From Armatimonadota bacterium (lineage in GTDB: Bacteria > Armatimonadota > SYMT01): DNA of 9,022 nt. Below, one piece after another: positions 1-5,401 of the stretch. The notes beneath the pieces were generated by a model. That model searched no databases, was not told the DNA's origin, and saw nothing but the letters and a program-made list of their open reading frames with translations. Within the stretch, counting starts at the first letter, position 1. Each line of letters opens with the position of its first letter. Where the stretch lies: NCBI GenBank assembly GCA_020696885.1, contig JAJFMS010000073.1, positions 1-9,022 of the forward strand, read 5' to 3'. The translations under genes were made by a program, and so were the position numbers.

Positions 1-1002
1 CGCCGCCACCTGTTTGGGCCAGGTGAGATGCACCTCGCCGGCGGCTGCGGCCCCCACGATCGCTCCCCACTGCTCCGCGGGGGAGAGCCAGGTGTCGTTC
101 CACGCCAGCGGCACCGGCTCCGGCTCCACGCAGCGGGCTAGTTCCCGCATCTGCTCCCGGTTCAGCCACCGCTCCGGCCCTGGCGCGTGCCCGGCCCAGA
201 GCTGTGAATACGTGACGACTTCCGGCCGGAGGTCCTCCGCAATCCACCGTAGCACCTCTCCCAGGTCTTTCTTCAGCTCCTCGCACTCCGCCTCGGGACG
301 CAATGCGGCGGGTCGCCAGTCCGGCCGGGGAGGGTTCTTGCCCGCCACGAAGTTCTGGGGGAAGGCGGCGGTGTAAAGCCGGCAGGGGTGGGTGTACAGC
401 ACCACGTAGCCGTCCTCGTGCGCCTCCAGGAGCCGGAGCAGCTCGGCTTGAAGGCGCTCGACCCGCCCCCTCGTCTCCCCCACGGGCTGCGTAAAGAACC
501 AGTCGAACGCCAGGTGGTAACGGATGCACAGGCTGCCGGCGTACCAGAGCGGCCGGCCGGGGCTCCACTCCAGCGGCGCGTCGCAGAATACCGGCACACC
601 TAACCGTGGGAGCGCCGCCATCACCTGGGGACCCCAGCTATTGCCCGGCTTGCAGTAAGCGGTGGGCTGCCGCCCGGTGATGGCGCGGACGTCCGCCAGG
701 CCGCGGCCCTCGTCCACCAGCAGGCGCTGCATGCCCGCGTCCCAGTCCAGCCCTTCTAAATACTCGGCGTGGGTGGGGTGCGCGGAGTGGAGGTCGCTGT
801 GAAACGCGATCTCATGCGCCTGGTAGGCGTCCAGCACGTCCCGCCGACCGCGGCTACGAAGCGCCCGCGCGAGCTCCCCTACCAGACAGACACAGCCGGT
901 GAGCCCATACCGCGTGAGGGTTCGTGCCCACCACAGCTCACCGTCGTCCGCCGCCGGCGTCTCGTAGTCCTCGGAGTCGAGTGAGAAGATCAGTCGTGCC
1001 AT
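1..1002 (-). CDS. Polysaccharide deacetylase-like (NodB-fold) protein, C-terminus cut by window edge
   Basis: The frame is open from the ATG at 1002 to the left edge, giving 334 codons without a stop; the end of the protein lies outside the window. I read it as a NodB-homology (carbohydrate esterase 4-like) metal-dependent deacetylase. Residues 7-16 are SLDSEDYETP, matching the D-x-E-D-Y form of motif 1, in which the first Asp is the usual catalytic base (D9) and the second Asp a metal ligand (D12). HSDLH at 68-72 is the HSxxH metal motif 2. YCKPGNSWG at 116-124 sits where motif 3 (R-x-P-x-G/S) is expected, but a Lys replaces the usual Arg. A later YTHP near residue 208 could supply the motif 5 His. 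There is no signal peptide, so it is probably cytoplasmic, and the natural substrate is unknown. Motif 1 starts at residue 7, which supports this ATG, although no purine-rich ribosome site precedes it. Family is fairly sure; activity is inference. Confidence 0.72.
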   Translation of the reverse strand, partial: MARLIFSLDSEDYETPAADDGELWWARTLTRYGLTGCVCLVGELARALRSRGRRDVLDAYQAHEIAFHSDLHSAHPTHAEYLEGLDWDAGMQRLLVDEGRGLADVRAITGRQPTAYCKPGNSWGPQVMAALPRLGVPVFCDAPLEWSPGRPLWYAGSLCIRYHLAFDWFFTQPVGETRGRVERLQAELLRLLEAHEDGYVVLYTHPCRLYTAAFPQNFVAGKNPPRPDWRPAALRPEAECEELKKDLGEVLRWIAEDLRPEVVTYSQLWAGHAPGPERWLNREQMRELARCVEPEPVPLAWNDTWLSPAEQWGAIVGAAAAGEVHLTWPKQVAA

Positions 1003-1053
1003 GGTCTGTGCGCAGCAGAAGGACGGGGATGAATGGCCGTTAGGGTACGCGAC

Positions 1054-1081
1054 AGCGGGCCGGGGATCTCCCCGGCCCGCT
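1054..1081 (-). terminator. Strong GC-rich hairpin, likely end of the zinc-ribbon transcript
   Basis: A near-perfect palindrome: AGCGGGCCGGGG pairs with CCCCGGCCCGCT around a 4-base loop (12-bp stem). It lies 30 bases past the stop of the zinc-ribbon gene and 51 bases before the deacetylase-like ATG, both on the minus strand. No T-run follows on either strand, so it is not a textbook intrinsic terminator. It may pause or terminate polymerase, protect an RNA 3' end or be a protein-binding palindrome. Confidence 0.5.
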
Positions 1082-1111
1082 GGTCATACTGTCATTAAAA
1101 TCGACCGCTGA

Positions 1112-1453
1112 TCAGGACTTTCGGCCGCTTTCCTCGTCATCCTGGAGGTTGCGGAGAAATTCCGGGCTCTCCAGCGCAAAATGGAAATCGATCTCTTCGT
1201 CCACCGAGATGGTGCCGAGCTGATCGAACCGCCGCTTCTCGTCCAGCGACATCTCGGAGGGGATATCGCGCAGGATCGAGTCGTCCCACTTATCCTGTTC
1301 AATGAACTTCTCGCCCAGTCGTTTGCAGCGCGAGCAGCGGAACTTCAAATACATGAAGCTCGGGCCGAAAACCCGCACGTACCAGCTGCGCTGCACCACG
1401 TCTTTGGCAACAACCCGCTGTCCGCAGTGGCACCGGATGGCTGTCGTCCTCAT
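1112..1453 (-). CDS. Small zinc-ribbon-like protein of unknown function
   Basis: 113 aa. Two cysteine pairs, C8-H9-C10 and C40-x2-C43, are set about 30 residues apart with an aromatic, beta-rich stretch between them (WYVRVFGPSFMYLKF). This is the layout of a small zinc ribbon that binds one Zn2+. The second half is charged and probably helical, with a conserved-looking stretch DEEIDFHFALE near residues 85-95. No signal peptide or membrane segment is present, so it is cytoplasmic; nucleic-acid or protein binding is possible but not shown. The start ATG at 1453 follows a GAGGG about ten bases upstream. It has its own good promoter (1541-1569) and a structured leader, so it need not be cotranscribed with the exported protein upstream. 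I do not recognise a named family. Confidence 0.75.
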   Translation of the reverse strand: MRTTAIRCHCGQRVVAKDVVQRSWYVRVFGPSFMYLKFRCSRCKRLGEKFIEQDKWDDSILRDIPSEMSLDEKRRFDQLGTISVDEEIDFHFALESPEFLRNLQDDEESGRKS

Positions 1454-1491
1454 TCCAAATAACCCTCATCCGCCAAGGGGCGGAGTACCAT
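1450..1491 (-). other. Possible 13-codon upstream reading frame overlapping the zinc-ribbon start
   Basis: In the leader of the zinc-ribbon gene an ATG at 1491 opens a frame of 13 codons (MVLRPLADEGYLE) whose TGA overlaps the ATG of the main gene in an ATGA arrangement, a pattern typical of translational coupling. The frame runs through the hairpin at 1469-1484. No convincing ribosome site precedes its ATG, so it may be chance. Confidence 0.22.
1469..1484 (-). promoter_or_regulatory. Leader hairpin just before the zinc-ribbon ribosome site
   Basis: TCCGCC pairs perfectly with GGCGGA around a 4-base loop. In the minus-strand transcript it ends a few bases before the GAGGG that precedes the ATG at 1453, so folding could affect access of the ribosome. 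No ligand or protein is implied by the sequence alone. Confidence 0.35.
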
Positions 1492-1498
1492 CTGGGCT

Positions 1499-1531
1499 AA
1501 CCAGGGGAATCCAGGTGCTTTTCGCCTGGTT
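1499..1531 (-). promoter_or_regulatory. Leader inverted repeats with two exclusive pairings
   Basis: Directly after the predicted transcription start, the segment 1525-1531 (CCTGGTT on the plus strand) can pair with AACCAGG at 1499-1505 over 7 bp, while its inner CCTGG at 1525-1529 can instead pair with CCAGG at 1511-1515 over 5 bp. The two pairings exclude each other. This could be a small RNA switch, an operator or a chance set of short repeats. Confidence 0.3.
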
Positions 1532-1540
1532 GGTTCTGAA

Positions 1541-1569
1541 ATTATAGCACGGGGGTTAGCCCGGCTCAA
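1541..1569 (-). promoter_or_regulatory. Sigma-70-type promoter with extended -10 for the zinc-ribbon gene
   Basis: On the minus strand TTGAGC (positions 1569-1564, 4 of 6 to TTGACA) is followed after exactly 17 bases by a perfect TATAAT (1546-1541). The bases before it, TGC, make an extended -10 (TGn). Transcription would begin near 1534-1537, giving a leader of about 80 bases before the ATG at 1453. It is the clearest promoter in the window and stands out from the GC-rich background. Confidence 0.72.
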
Positions 1570-1576
1570 TCGGGGG

Positions 1577-1593
1577 TAAAACTAAGTCTTAGT
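1577..1593 (-). terminator. Possible weak terminator of the DUF5666-like gene
   Basis: On the minus strand ACTAAG-A-CTTAGT begins at the last base of the stop codon and runs into TTTTA. The stem is short and AT-rich with a very tight loop, so it would be a weak terminator at best. Its place, between the stop codon and the next gene's promoter, is the main argument for it. Confidence 0.25.
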
Positions 1594-2411
1594 CACCCAC
1601 GAGCCTCTTTGCGTTCCCGCAAAATCAGCTTTTTCTGCTGCTCGGCCCGCAGCCGCGGCTTGGGGCTCACTGCCACCACGCTCGCCGTCACCGGCTTGCC
1701 GTCCTCCGGCAGCTCCACGCTGTGCACCAGTACCGTCTGGCCACGCTTCAGCTCGGACACGGCTTCGCTCTCGTGCTCGATCACCAGCGTTTCGTCGGTG
1801 ACCTCGTAGCGGACGTTCGTCTTCGGGCCTTTCACCGTCAGCGGCTCGAGCCGCGTCAAGGTGCCTACCACCAGCCGGGAAGAGTCACCGGGCTTCTTCA
1901 CTCCACCCCGGCTCTCACCTTTAAAGAAGGGTCGCGCGCCCTCCAGAAGTGCCCGCGCGATCCGGCGCTCTTCGAGGTCCACCACCCCGTTCGGCTTGCC
2001 GCACCGCAGCAACGCGCGGGCGCGCGCGGTGCGATCCAGGCTCTTCTCCCCGGCGCGCTGCTTCAAGGCCAGGCGGTGCTGCTTCTTCTCACTGGCGTTC
2101 GCCGGCTCCTCGACCACCAGTACCAATTCTCCGGTGCGGAGATCCGCGATCCGCCCCTTCTTCTGGCGGAGCAGGCGCGTTCGCGGCGACGTAAGCACCG
2201 CCACGCGGGCCGGAAACCGCGGCTGCCAGGGACAAACCATCAGCTTGCCGGGCTCAATCTCGCGGATCTCACCGGTCATGGCGTAGCCCGCGTCCGGCGC
2301 CTCGTCGGGGTCGATCTCCGCAGCGTTATTCTGTGCACTCAGCGGAATCGCCGCCCCCGCAGCCAGTGCGAGACCGAGGAGACCCATCCGATAACGTAAC
2401 CACGCATTCAT
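1593..2411 (-). CDS. Exported protein with two DUF5666-like beta modules
   Basis: 272 aa. The N-terminus has a basic start (R6, R8), a hydrophobic core (about residues 9-22) and a likely signal peptidase site after LSA at 24-26, so the mature protein is probably periplasmic or secreted. Two modules of similar pattern follow. The first, about residues 44-105, starts with MTGEIREIEPGKLMV and ends with a DLRTGELVLVV strand. The second, about 177-249, starts with LVVGTLTRLEPLTV and has ELKRGQTVLVHSV. Each shows the 'G-x-h-x-x-h....T-x-x-T-h......L-x-x-G-x-x-V-x-V' run of DUF5666-type OB-like domains. A charged helical tail closes the protein. A single cysteine pairless segment (LLRCGKPNG) lies between modules. 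An AAAGG about ten bases before ATG 2411 fits as ribosome site. Function is unknown; similar domains occur in surface or periplasmic proteins. It diverges from the ThDP enzyme gene. Confidence 0.72.
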   Translation of the reverse strand: MNAWLRYRMGLLGLALAAGAAIPLSAQNNAAEIDPDEAPDAGYAMTGEIREIEPGKLMVCPWQPRFPARVAVLTSPRTRLLRQKKGRIADLRTGELVLVVEEPANASEKKQHRLALKQRAGEKSLDRTARARALLRCGKPNGVVDLEERRIARALLEGARPFFKGESRGGVKKPGDSSRLVVGTLTRLEPLTVKGPKTNVRYEVTDETLVIEHESEAVSELKRGQTVLVHSVELPEDGKPVTASVVAVSPKPRLRAEQQKKLILRERKEARG

Positions 2412-2591
2412 CTCAGATGCCTTTCGAGAGGAGGCTACCCGGACTCTCTTCGCGATGGACAGACCGGAGCCAGGCCGATCCCGTTGTCAGGCTTCTACCC
2501 TCTATTGTGTGCGCGGACCGCGGAAAGCCGCAGTGCCGAAGGGAACGACTCTGCAGGCCGCGAATGTCCGTGGCAGGAGCCGGGGGGCACA

Positions 2592-2600
2592 GAGGGAGGG
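2592..2600 (+). promoter_or_regulatory. Ribosome binding site that fixes the start of the ThDP enzyme
   Basis: GAGGGAGGG ends four bases before the ATG at 2605. The frame is open further upstream to an ATG at 2455, but that ATG has no such site and the extra 50 residues are basic, low in hydrophobics and unlike the family. Confidence 0.75.
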
Positions 2601-2604
2601 TCGG

Positions 2605-4176
2605 ATGACCGGTGGGGAGATCGTACTGCGGTTCCTGCTGAGCCAGGGCGTAAACGTGGGGTTCGGCATTCCCGGGGCGCTGAACGCCCACCTCTACGAC
2701 GCGCTCCACTCACTAAATGGGGAGTTCCGCCACGTGCTGGTGCGGCATGAGCTGGGCGGCGCCTGGATGGCGGACGGCTACGCACGCGCCCGCAACGACG
2801 TGGGCGTGGCGTTCACGGTGCCGGGGCCGGGCGCCACGCACGCCGCCAGCGCGGTGGCCGGCGCCTACACCGACTGCTCCCGCCTGCTGCTGCTGTCGTC
2901 GCAGTCCGAGAGCTCGCTGCGCGGCGAGTTCCGGCGGGACCTCTTCCACGGCCTGGACCAGCAGCGCCTGTTCGCGCCGATCACCAAGTGGAGCGCCGCA
3001 GTGCGCTCGGCGGGCGAGATCGAGGGGGTGCTGGCCGAGGCGTTCCACCACCTCCGGCGCGGCAGGCCGGGACCCGTGCAGGTGGAGATCCCCGCGGACG
3101 TGCTGGGTGCGGACGGGGGCACGCCCCGCTTTCCGGGCCGGATCGAGGTCGCGTCGTCGCGGGCGGATCCCCGCCAGCTTGCTCGAGCCCTCGAATTGCT
3201 GCGAGCCGCGCGGCGCCCGCTCATCCTGGCCGGTGACGGCATCCTGCACGCGGGCGGCAGTGCGGCCCTGGGGGAGCTGGCGTCCGCCCTCCGGTCGCCG
3301 GTCGTCACCACCGTGATGGGCAAGGGCGCGCTGCCGGAGGACCACGCGTGGTCGCTCGGCGACAGCAACTCCGCCGCTGGCTCCGAGGCGTGGCAGGAGC
3401 ACGACCTGGTGCTTGCGCTGGGAGCACGGTTCGTGCAAGTGGACACCCGCTGGCCCTGGTTTTTCCCGCCGCGGCGGCTGGTCCACGTGGACGCGGACGT
3501 CCGCGAGCTGAACCGGGTCTACCCGGCGGAGGCCGGGCTCGCCGTGGACCCCGGCCCGGAGCTCCTGCAGCAGCTCACCCGGGCTCTGGCCGAGGAGCCA
3601 GGAGACCGCACCGGCTGGGACACCTCATTCCCGGCCCTGAAGACCAAGAGCGACCATCGCCAGGTGGACCCGCTCCTGGCGGCGCTGCGGGAGGCGCTGC
3701 CTAAGGACGCGCTGATCTCGTTCGACGTCTGTGTGCCCGGCTTCCTCAGCCGGAAGGACTGGTTCAGCTACGAGCCCCACGGCTACTACTACCCCGGCGT
3801 GTACGTGGGGATGGGCTTCGGGCTGCCGGTAGGCATCGGCGCGCGGCTGGCGCGGCCGGACCGCCCGGTGTGCGTGGTGGCGGGCGACGGCGGCTTCCAG
3901 ATGACGATGGCCGAGTTGGGGACCGCGGCGCAGATCCAACTGCCGCTGGTAGTGGTGGTGGTCAACGATGCCGGGCTGACGCTGATCCGGCGGGTCCAGG
4001 ACCGGGACTTCGGCGGGCGGCGCTGCGAGGTGGACCTGGTGAACCCGGACTTCACGATGCTGGCCGCCGCGTACGGGATCCCCGCCGAGCGGGTCGACAA
4101 CCCGAGTGCCTTACAGAACGCCGTAAGTCGAGCCGTTGCGAGCGGACGTCTCTCGTTTGTGGAGTACGTCAAATGA
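2605..4176 (+). CDS. Thiamine-diphosphate-dependent enzyme, acetolactate synthase/benzoylformate decarboxylase superfamily
   Basis: 523 aa in the usual three-domain order. The N-terminal PYR domain (about 1-165) has GFGIPGALN at 19-27 and RHELGGAWMADGYAR at 47-61; E49 is the family's catalytic Glu that activates the ThDP aminopyrimidine. PGPGATHAASAVAGAY follows. The central domain (about 180-320) holds LILAGDGI and GALPEDHAWSLGD. The C-terminal PP domain has GDGGF at 427-431 and ND at 454-455, the GDG(x)n-N metal/diphosphate motif; the second ligand position reads Asp (D455) where Asn is common. Such enzymes decarboxylate 2-oxo acids or ligate the resulting carbanion. The length fits benzoylformate decarboxylase or benzaldehyde lyase types better than AHAS catalytic subunits (about 560-600 aa), and no AHAS small-subunit gene is adjacent. 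The substrate cannot be told from sequence. The start was chosen by the GAGGGAGGG site. Expected to be a cytoplasmic homotetramer. Confidence 0.9.
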   Translation: MTGGEIVLRFLLSQGVNVGFGIPGALNAHLYDALHSLNGEFRHVLVRHELGGAWMADGYARARNDVGVAFTVPGPGATHAASAVAGAYTDCSRLLLLSSQSESSLRGEFRRDLFHGLDQQRLFAPITKWSAAVRSAGEIEGVLAEAFHHLRRGRPGPVQVEIPADVLGADGGTPRFPGRIEVASSRADPRQLARALELLRAARRPLILAGDGILHAGGSAALGELASALRSPVVTTVMGKGALPEDHAWSLGDSNSAAGSEAWQEHDLVLALGARFVQVDTRWPWFFPPRRLVHVDADVRELNRVYPAEAGLAVDPGPELLQQLTRALAEEPGDRTGWDTSFPALKTKSDHRQVDPLLAALREALPKDALISFDVCVPGFLSRKDWFSYEPHGYYYPGVYVGMGFGLPVGIGARLARPDRPVCVVAGDGGFQMTMAELGTAAQIQLPLVVVVVNDAGLTLIRRVQDRDFGGRRCEVDLVNPDFTMLAAAYGIPAERVDNPSALQNAVSRAVASGRLSFVEYVK

Positions 4177-4196
4177 CGGTAGTACGACAGAACCTG

Positions 4197-4214
4197 GCGT
4201 GCGCGGCACGCTTT
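4197..4214 (+). terminator. Short GC hairpin with TTT after the ThDP enzyme
   Basis: GCGTGC and GCACGC pair perfectly around GCG, 20 bases after the stop at 4176, followed by TTT. The stem is short and the T-run is only three, so termination would be partial. Its place upstream of a possible -10 box suggests the ThDP gene and clpS are separate units. Confidence 0.35.
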
Positions 4215-4218
4215 CAGG

Positions 4219-4224
4219 TAAAAT
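4219..4224 (+). promoter_or_regulatory. Possible -10 box for the clpS-like operon
   Basis: TAAAAT matches TATAAT at 5 of 6 in an otherwise GC-rich gap, 57 bases before the clpS-like ATG. The best -35 at normal spacing is TGGCGT (4195-4200), a poor match, so this is only a candidate. Confidence 0.3.
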
Positions 4225-4280
4225 GGCGCGTAGTACCGTTGGCCGCGTGAGGCCGCAGCGCGCGCAGCAGGTTGTTTTCG

Positions 4281-4580
4281 ATGCCGACTGAAACCGAGAC
4301 CATCATCCAGATCTCTCCGGGAATCCTGGAGCAGCTCGACGAGCGCGTCGATACCCCCTGGGTGGTGATCCTCTACAACTGTGACTGTCACAGCTACGAG
4401 GAAGTGATCTTCCAGGTGCAGAAGGCCACCGGGTGCAGCCTGGAGAAGGCGGACTGGATCACCCACGAAGCGCACATCACCGGCCGCGCCGTGACGTTTA
4501 CCGGCCCGCTGGACGACTGCGAGCGCGTGATGACGATCCTGCGCGCCATCAAGCTGCAAGTGGAGCTGGACAAGGCCTGA
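4281..4580 (+). CDS. clpS: ClpS-like adaptor of the Clp protease, divergent substrate pocket
   Basis: 99 aa, almost all of it the ClpS fold. WVVILYNCDCHSYEEVI at 27-43 aligns with the ClpS core written YKVILVNDDYTPMEFVI in E. coli; HEAHITGRAV at 62-71 aligns with the VHYQGKAI region; the end (LQVELDKA) matches the final ClpS strand. ClpS docks on the AAA+ unfoldase ClpA or ClpC and hands over proteins with destabilising N-terminal residues. The pocket Asn (N33) and His (H65) are kept. However, the first Asp of the NDD stretch, which contacts the substrate amino group, is Cys34 here, and the gatekeeper Met is Tyr39. So binding of classical N-degrons is uncertain. The ATG at 4281 is chosen because AGCAGG lies nine bases upstream; an in-frame TTG at 4272 has no room for that site. 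No clp ATPase gene is adjacent. The next gene starts two bases after the stop. Confidence 0.82.
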   Translation: MPTETETIIQISPGILEQLDERVDTPWVVILYNCDCHSYEEVIFQVQKATGCSLEKADWITHEAHITGRAVTFTGPLDDCERVMTILRAIKLQVELDKA

Positions 4581-4582
4581 CC

Positions 4583-5047
4583 ATGCGGAACCGGCCCGGG
4601 ATGGTACTAATCGCCGCGGCGCTGCTGCTGGCGGGGGCCGGCATCCGGGCGCAGCAGAAACCGGGCTCCTATGGAGACCTGAAGGAAGTCACGCTTCAGG
4701 GCAAGCTCATCTCCGTCGGCGACGAGATGGCTCGCAAGTACGGCGCGCGCCTGCCGCCCGGCACGGAGAAGCAGTGGGGGCTGGCTTCCCCCGAGGGCCA
4801 GATCTACACGTTCCTCCCCACCGAGACCGCCCGGAAGCTGATCGCGACCGGAGAGGGCGGCGAAGCGGTGGAGGTCGAAGCGCGGCACTTCCCCCGCTCG
4901 ATGCTCCTGGAAGTGCTCTCATTCAAGCCGCTGCCGCAGACGGCCATCGAGCGGCGGTTCTTCTGCGGCATCTGCACCGTCTACGCGGACGACTGGGGGC
5001 CATGCGTCTGCTGCGGTAAGGAGATGGAGCCGATCAAGGCGCCGTAG
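4583..5047 (+). CDS. Exported protein with C-terminal four-cysteine zinc-ribbon-like tail
   Basis: 154 aa. Residues 1-23 form a signal peptide: basic start (R2, R4), hydrophobic MVLIAAALLLAGAG, then a likely cut after IRA (21-23), so the mature protein is outside the cytoplasm. Residues about 30-117 have a beta-rich, OB-like pattern (DLKEVTLQGKLISV ... VEVEARHFPRSMLLEV). The tail holds C128-x2-C131 and C141-x2-C144 with an extra C143, the layout of a zinc ribbon or rubredoxin-type knuckle, and may bind a metal. The ATG at 4583 lies two bases after the clpS-like stop, with AAGG inside the end of clpS as ribosome site, so the two are surely cotranscribed. A longer frame begins at 4433, but that part overlaps clpS out of frame and lacks a ribosome site. 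I do not recognise a named family; function is unknown. Confidence 0.78.
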   Translation: MRNRPGMVLIAAALLLAGAGIRAQQKPGSYGDLKEVTLQGKLISVGDEMARKYGARLPPGTEKQWGLASPEGQIYTFLPTETARKLIATGEGGEAVEVEARHFPRSMLLEVLSFKPLPQTAIERRFFCGICTVYADDWGPCVCCGKEMEPIKAP

Positions 5048-5049
5048 TG

Positions 5050-5118
5050 GTGGGAGTGCTGGAGTGATGGAGTGATGGAGTATCGGTTCCTACCACTCCC
5101 CTACTCCCCTACTCCCAC
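5050..5118. repeat. Hairpin built from 8-base tandem repeats
   Basis: The left arm has three copies of GGAGTGMT (5053-5060, 5061-5068, 5069-5076) and a partial fourth. The right arm has ACTCCCCT twice (5095-5102, 5103-5110) then ACTCCCAC (5111-5118). The arms are inverted: GTGGGAGT (5050-5057) pairs fully with ACTCCCAC, and GGAGT blocks at 5061 and 5069 pair with ACTCC at 5103 and 5095, with 3-base internal loops. It begins three bases after the stop of the exported cysteine protein and may end that transcript, though no T-run follows. It may also be a dispersed intergenic repeat. Confidence 0.7.
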
Positions 5119-5156
5119 GTCCAGCCCCGCACGGAACTGACTCGACCGAACACCAG

Positions 5157-5399
5157 ATGCCACCCCCTCCCCCCACCGAGGCCGAGCAGCCCCTGATTCC
5201 GCCGGTGCTGGAGCGCTGGCTGCTCGCGCTCACCCGGATCGCCATCAACTTCCTGGCGGCGGCGATCCTCATGCGCCTGCCGCTGCCGATCGTGGCGGAC
5301 TGGCTGGCGATCAAGGACGTGGTCATTGCCGTGGTGGCGGTTATCCTCTCCGGGAAGTGCCTCTTCGACACCTTCTTCTACGACCACTTCCATCCCTGA
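5157..5399 (+). CDS. Small membrane protein of unknown function
   Basis: 80 aa. A proline-rich, acidic N-terminus (five Pro in a row at 2-6) precedes two hydrophobic stretches, about 21-41 (WLLALTRIAINFLAAAILM) and 45-66 (IVADWLAIKDVVIAVVAVIL), then a short aromatic tail ending FFYDHFHP. It is probably an inner-membrane protein with one or two crossing helices; K53 and D54 make the second helix less certain. No ribosome site is obvious before the ATG at 5157, but no better start exists, and the hydrophobic pattern argues that the frame is real. It lies after the repeat hairpin and converges on the zinc-site gene with only two bases between stop codons. No family is recognised. Confidence 0.6.
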   Translation: MPPPPPTEAEQPLIPPVLERWLLALTRIAINFLAAAILMRLPLPIVADWLAIKDVVIAVVAVILSGKCLFDTFFYDHFHP

Positions 5400-5401
5400 C
5401 C

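Noticed and set aside
1722..2399. Plus-strand open frame of 225 codons opposite the DUF5666-like gene
   Set aside because: The minus strand has a signal peptide, ribosome site and repeated modules; the plus frame has none of these.
2484..2508. Candidate promoter TTGTCA ... TATTGT before the ThDP enzyme
   Set aside because: The spacer is only 13 bases, too short for a sigma-70 promoter, and the -10 match is weak.
2455..2604. 50-codon N-terminal extension of the ThDP enzyme from ATG 2455
   Set aside because: The extension is basic and low in hydrophobics, unlike the family start, and the strong GAGGGAGGG site lies just before ATG 2605.
2713..3486. Long minus-strand open frame opposite the ThDP enzyme
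   Set aside because: No domain pattern; the plus strand encodes conserved ThDP motifs across the same bases.
3789..4559. Minus-strand open frame spanning the ThDP and ClpS-like genes
   Set aside because: Low-complexity product; it crosses two real genes and their gap, with no ribosome site.
4433..4582. Longer start for the exported cysteine protein
   Set aside because: The extra part overlaps the ClpS-like gene in another frame, has no ribosome site and would bury the signal peptide.
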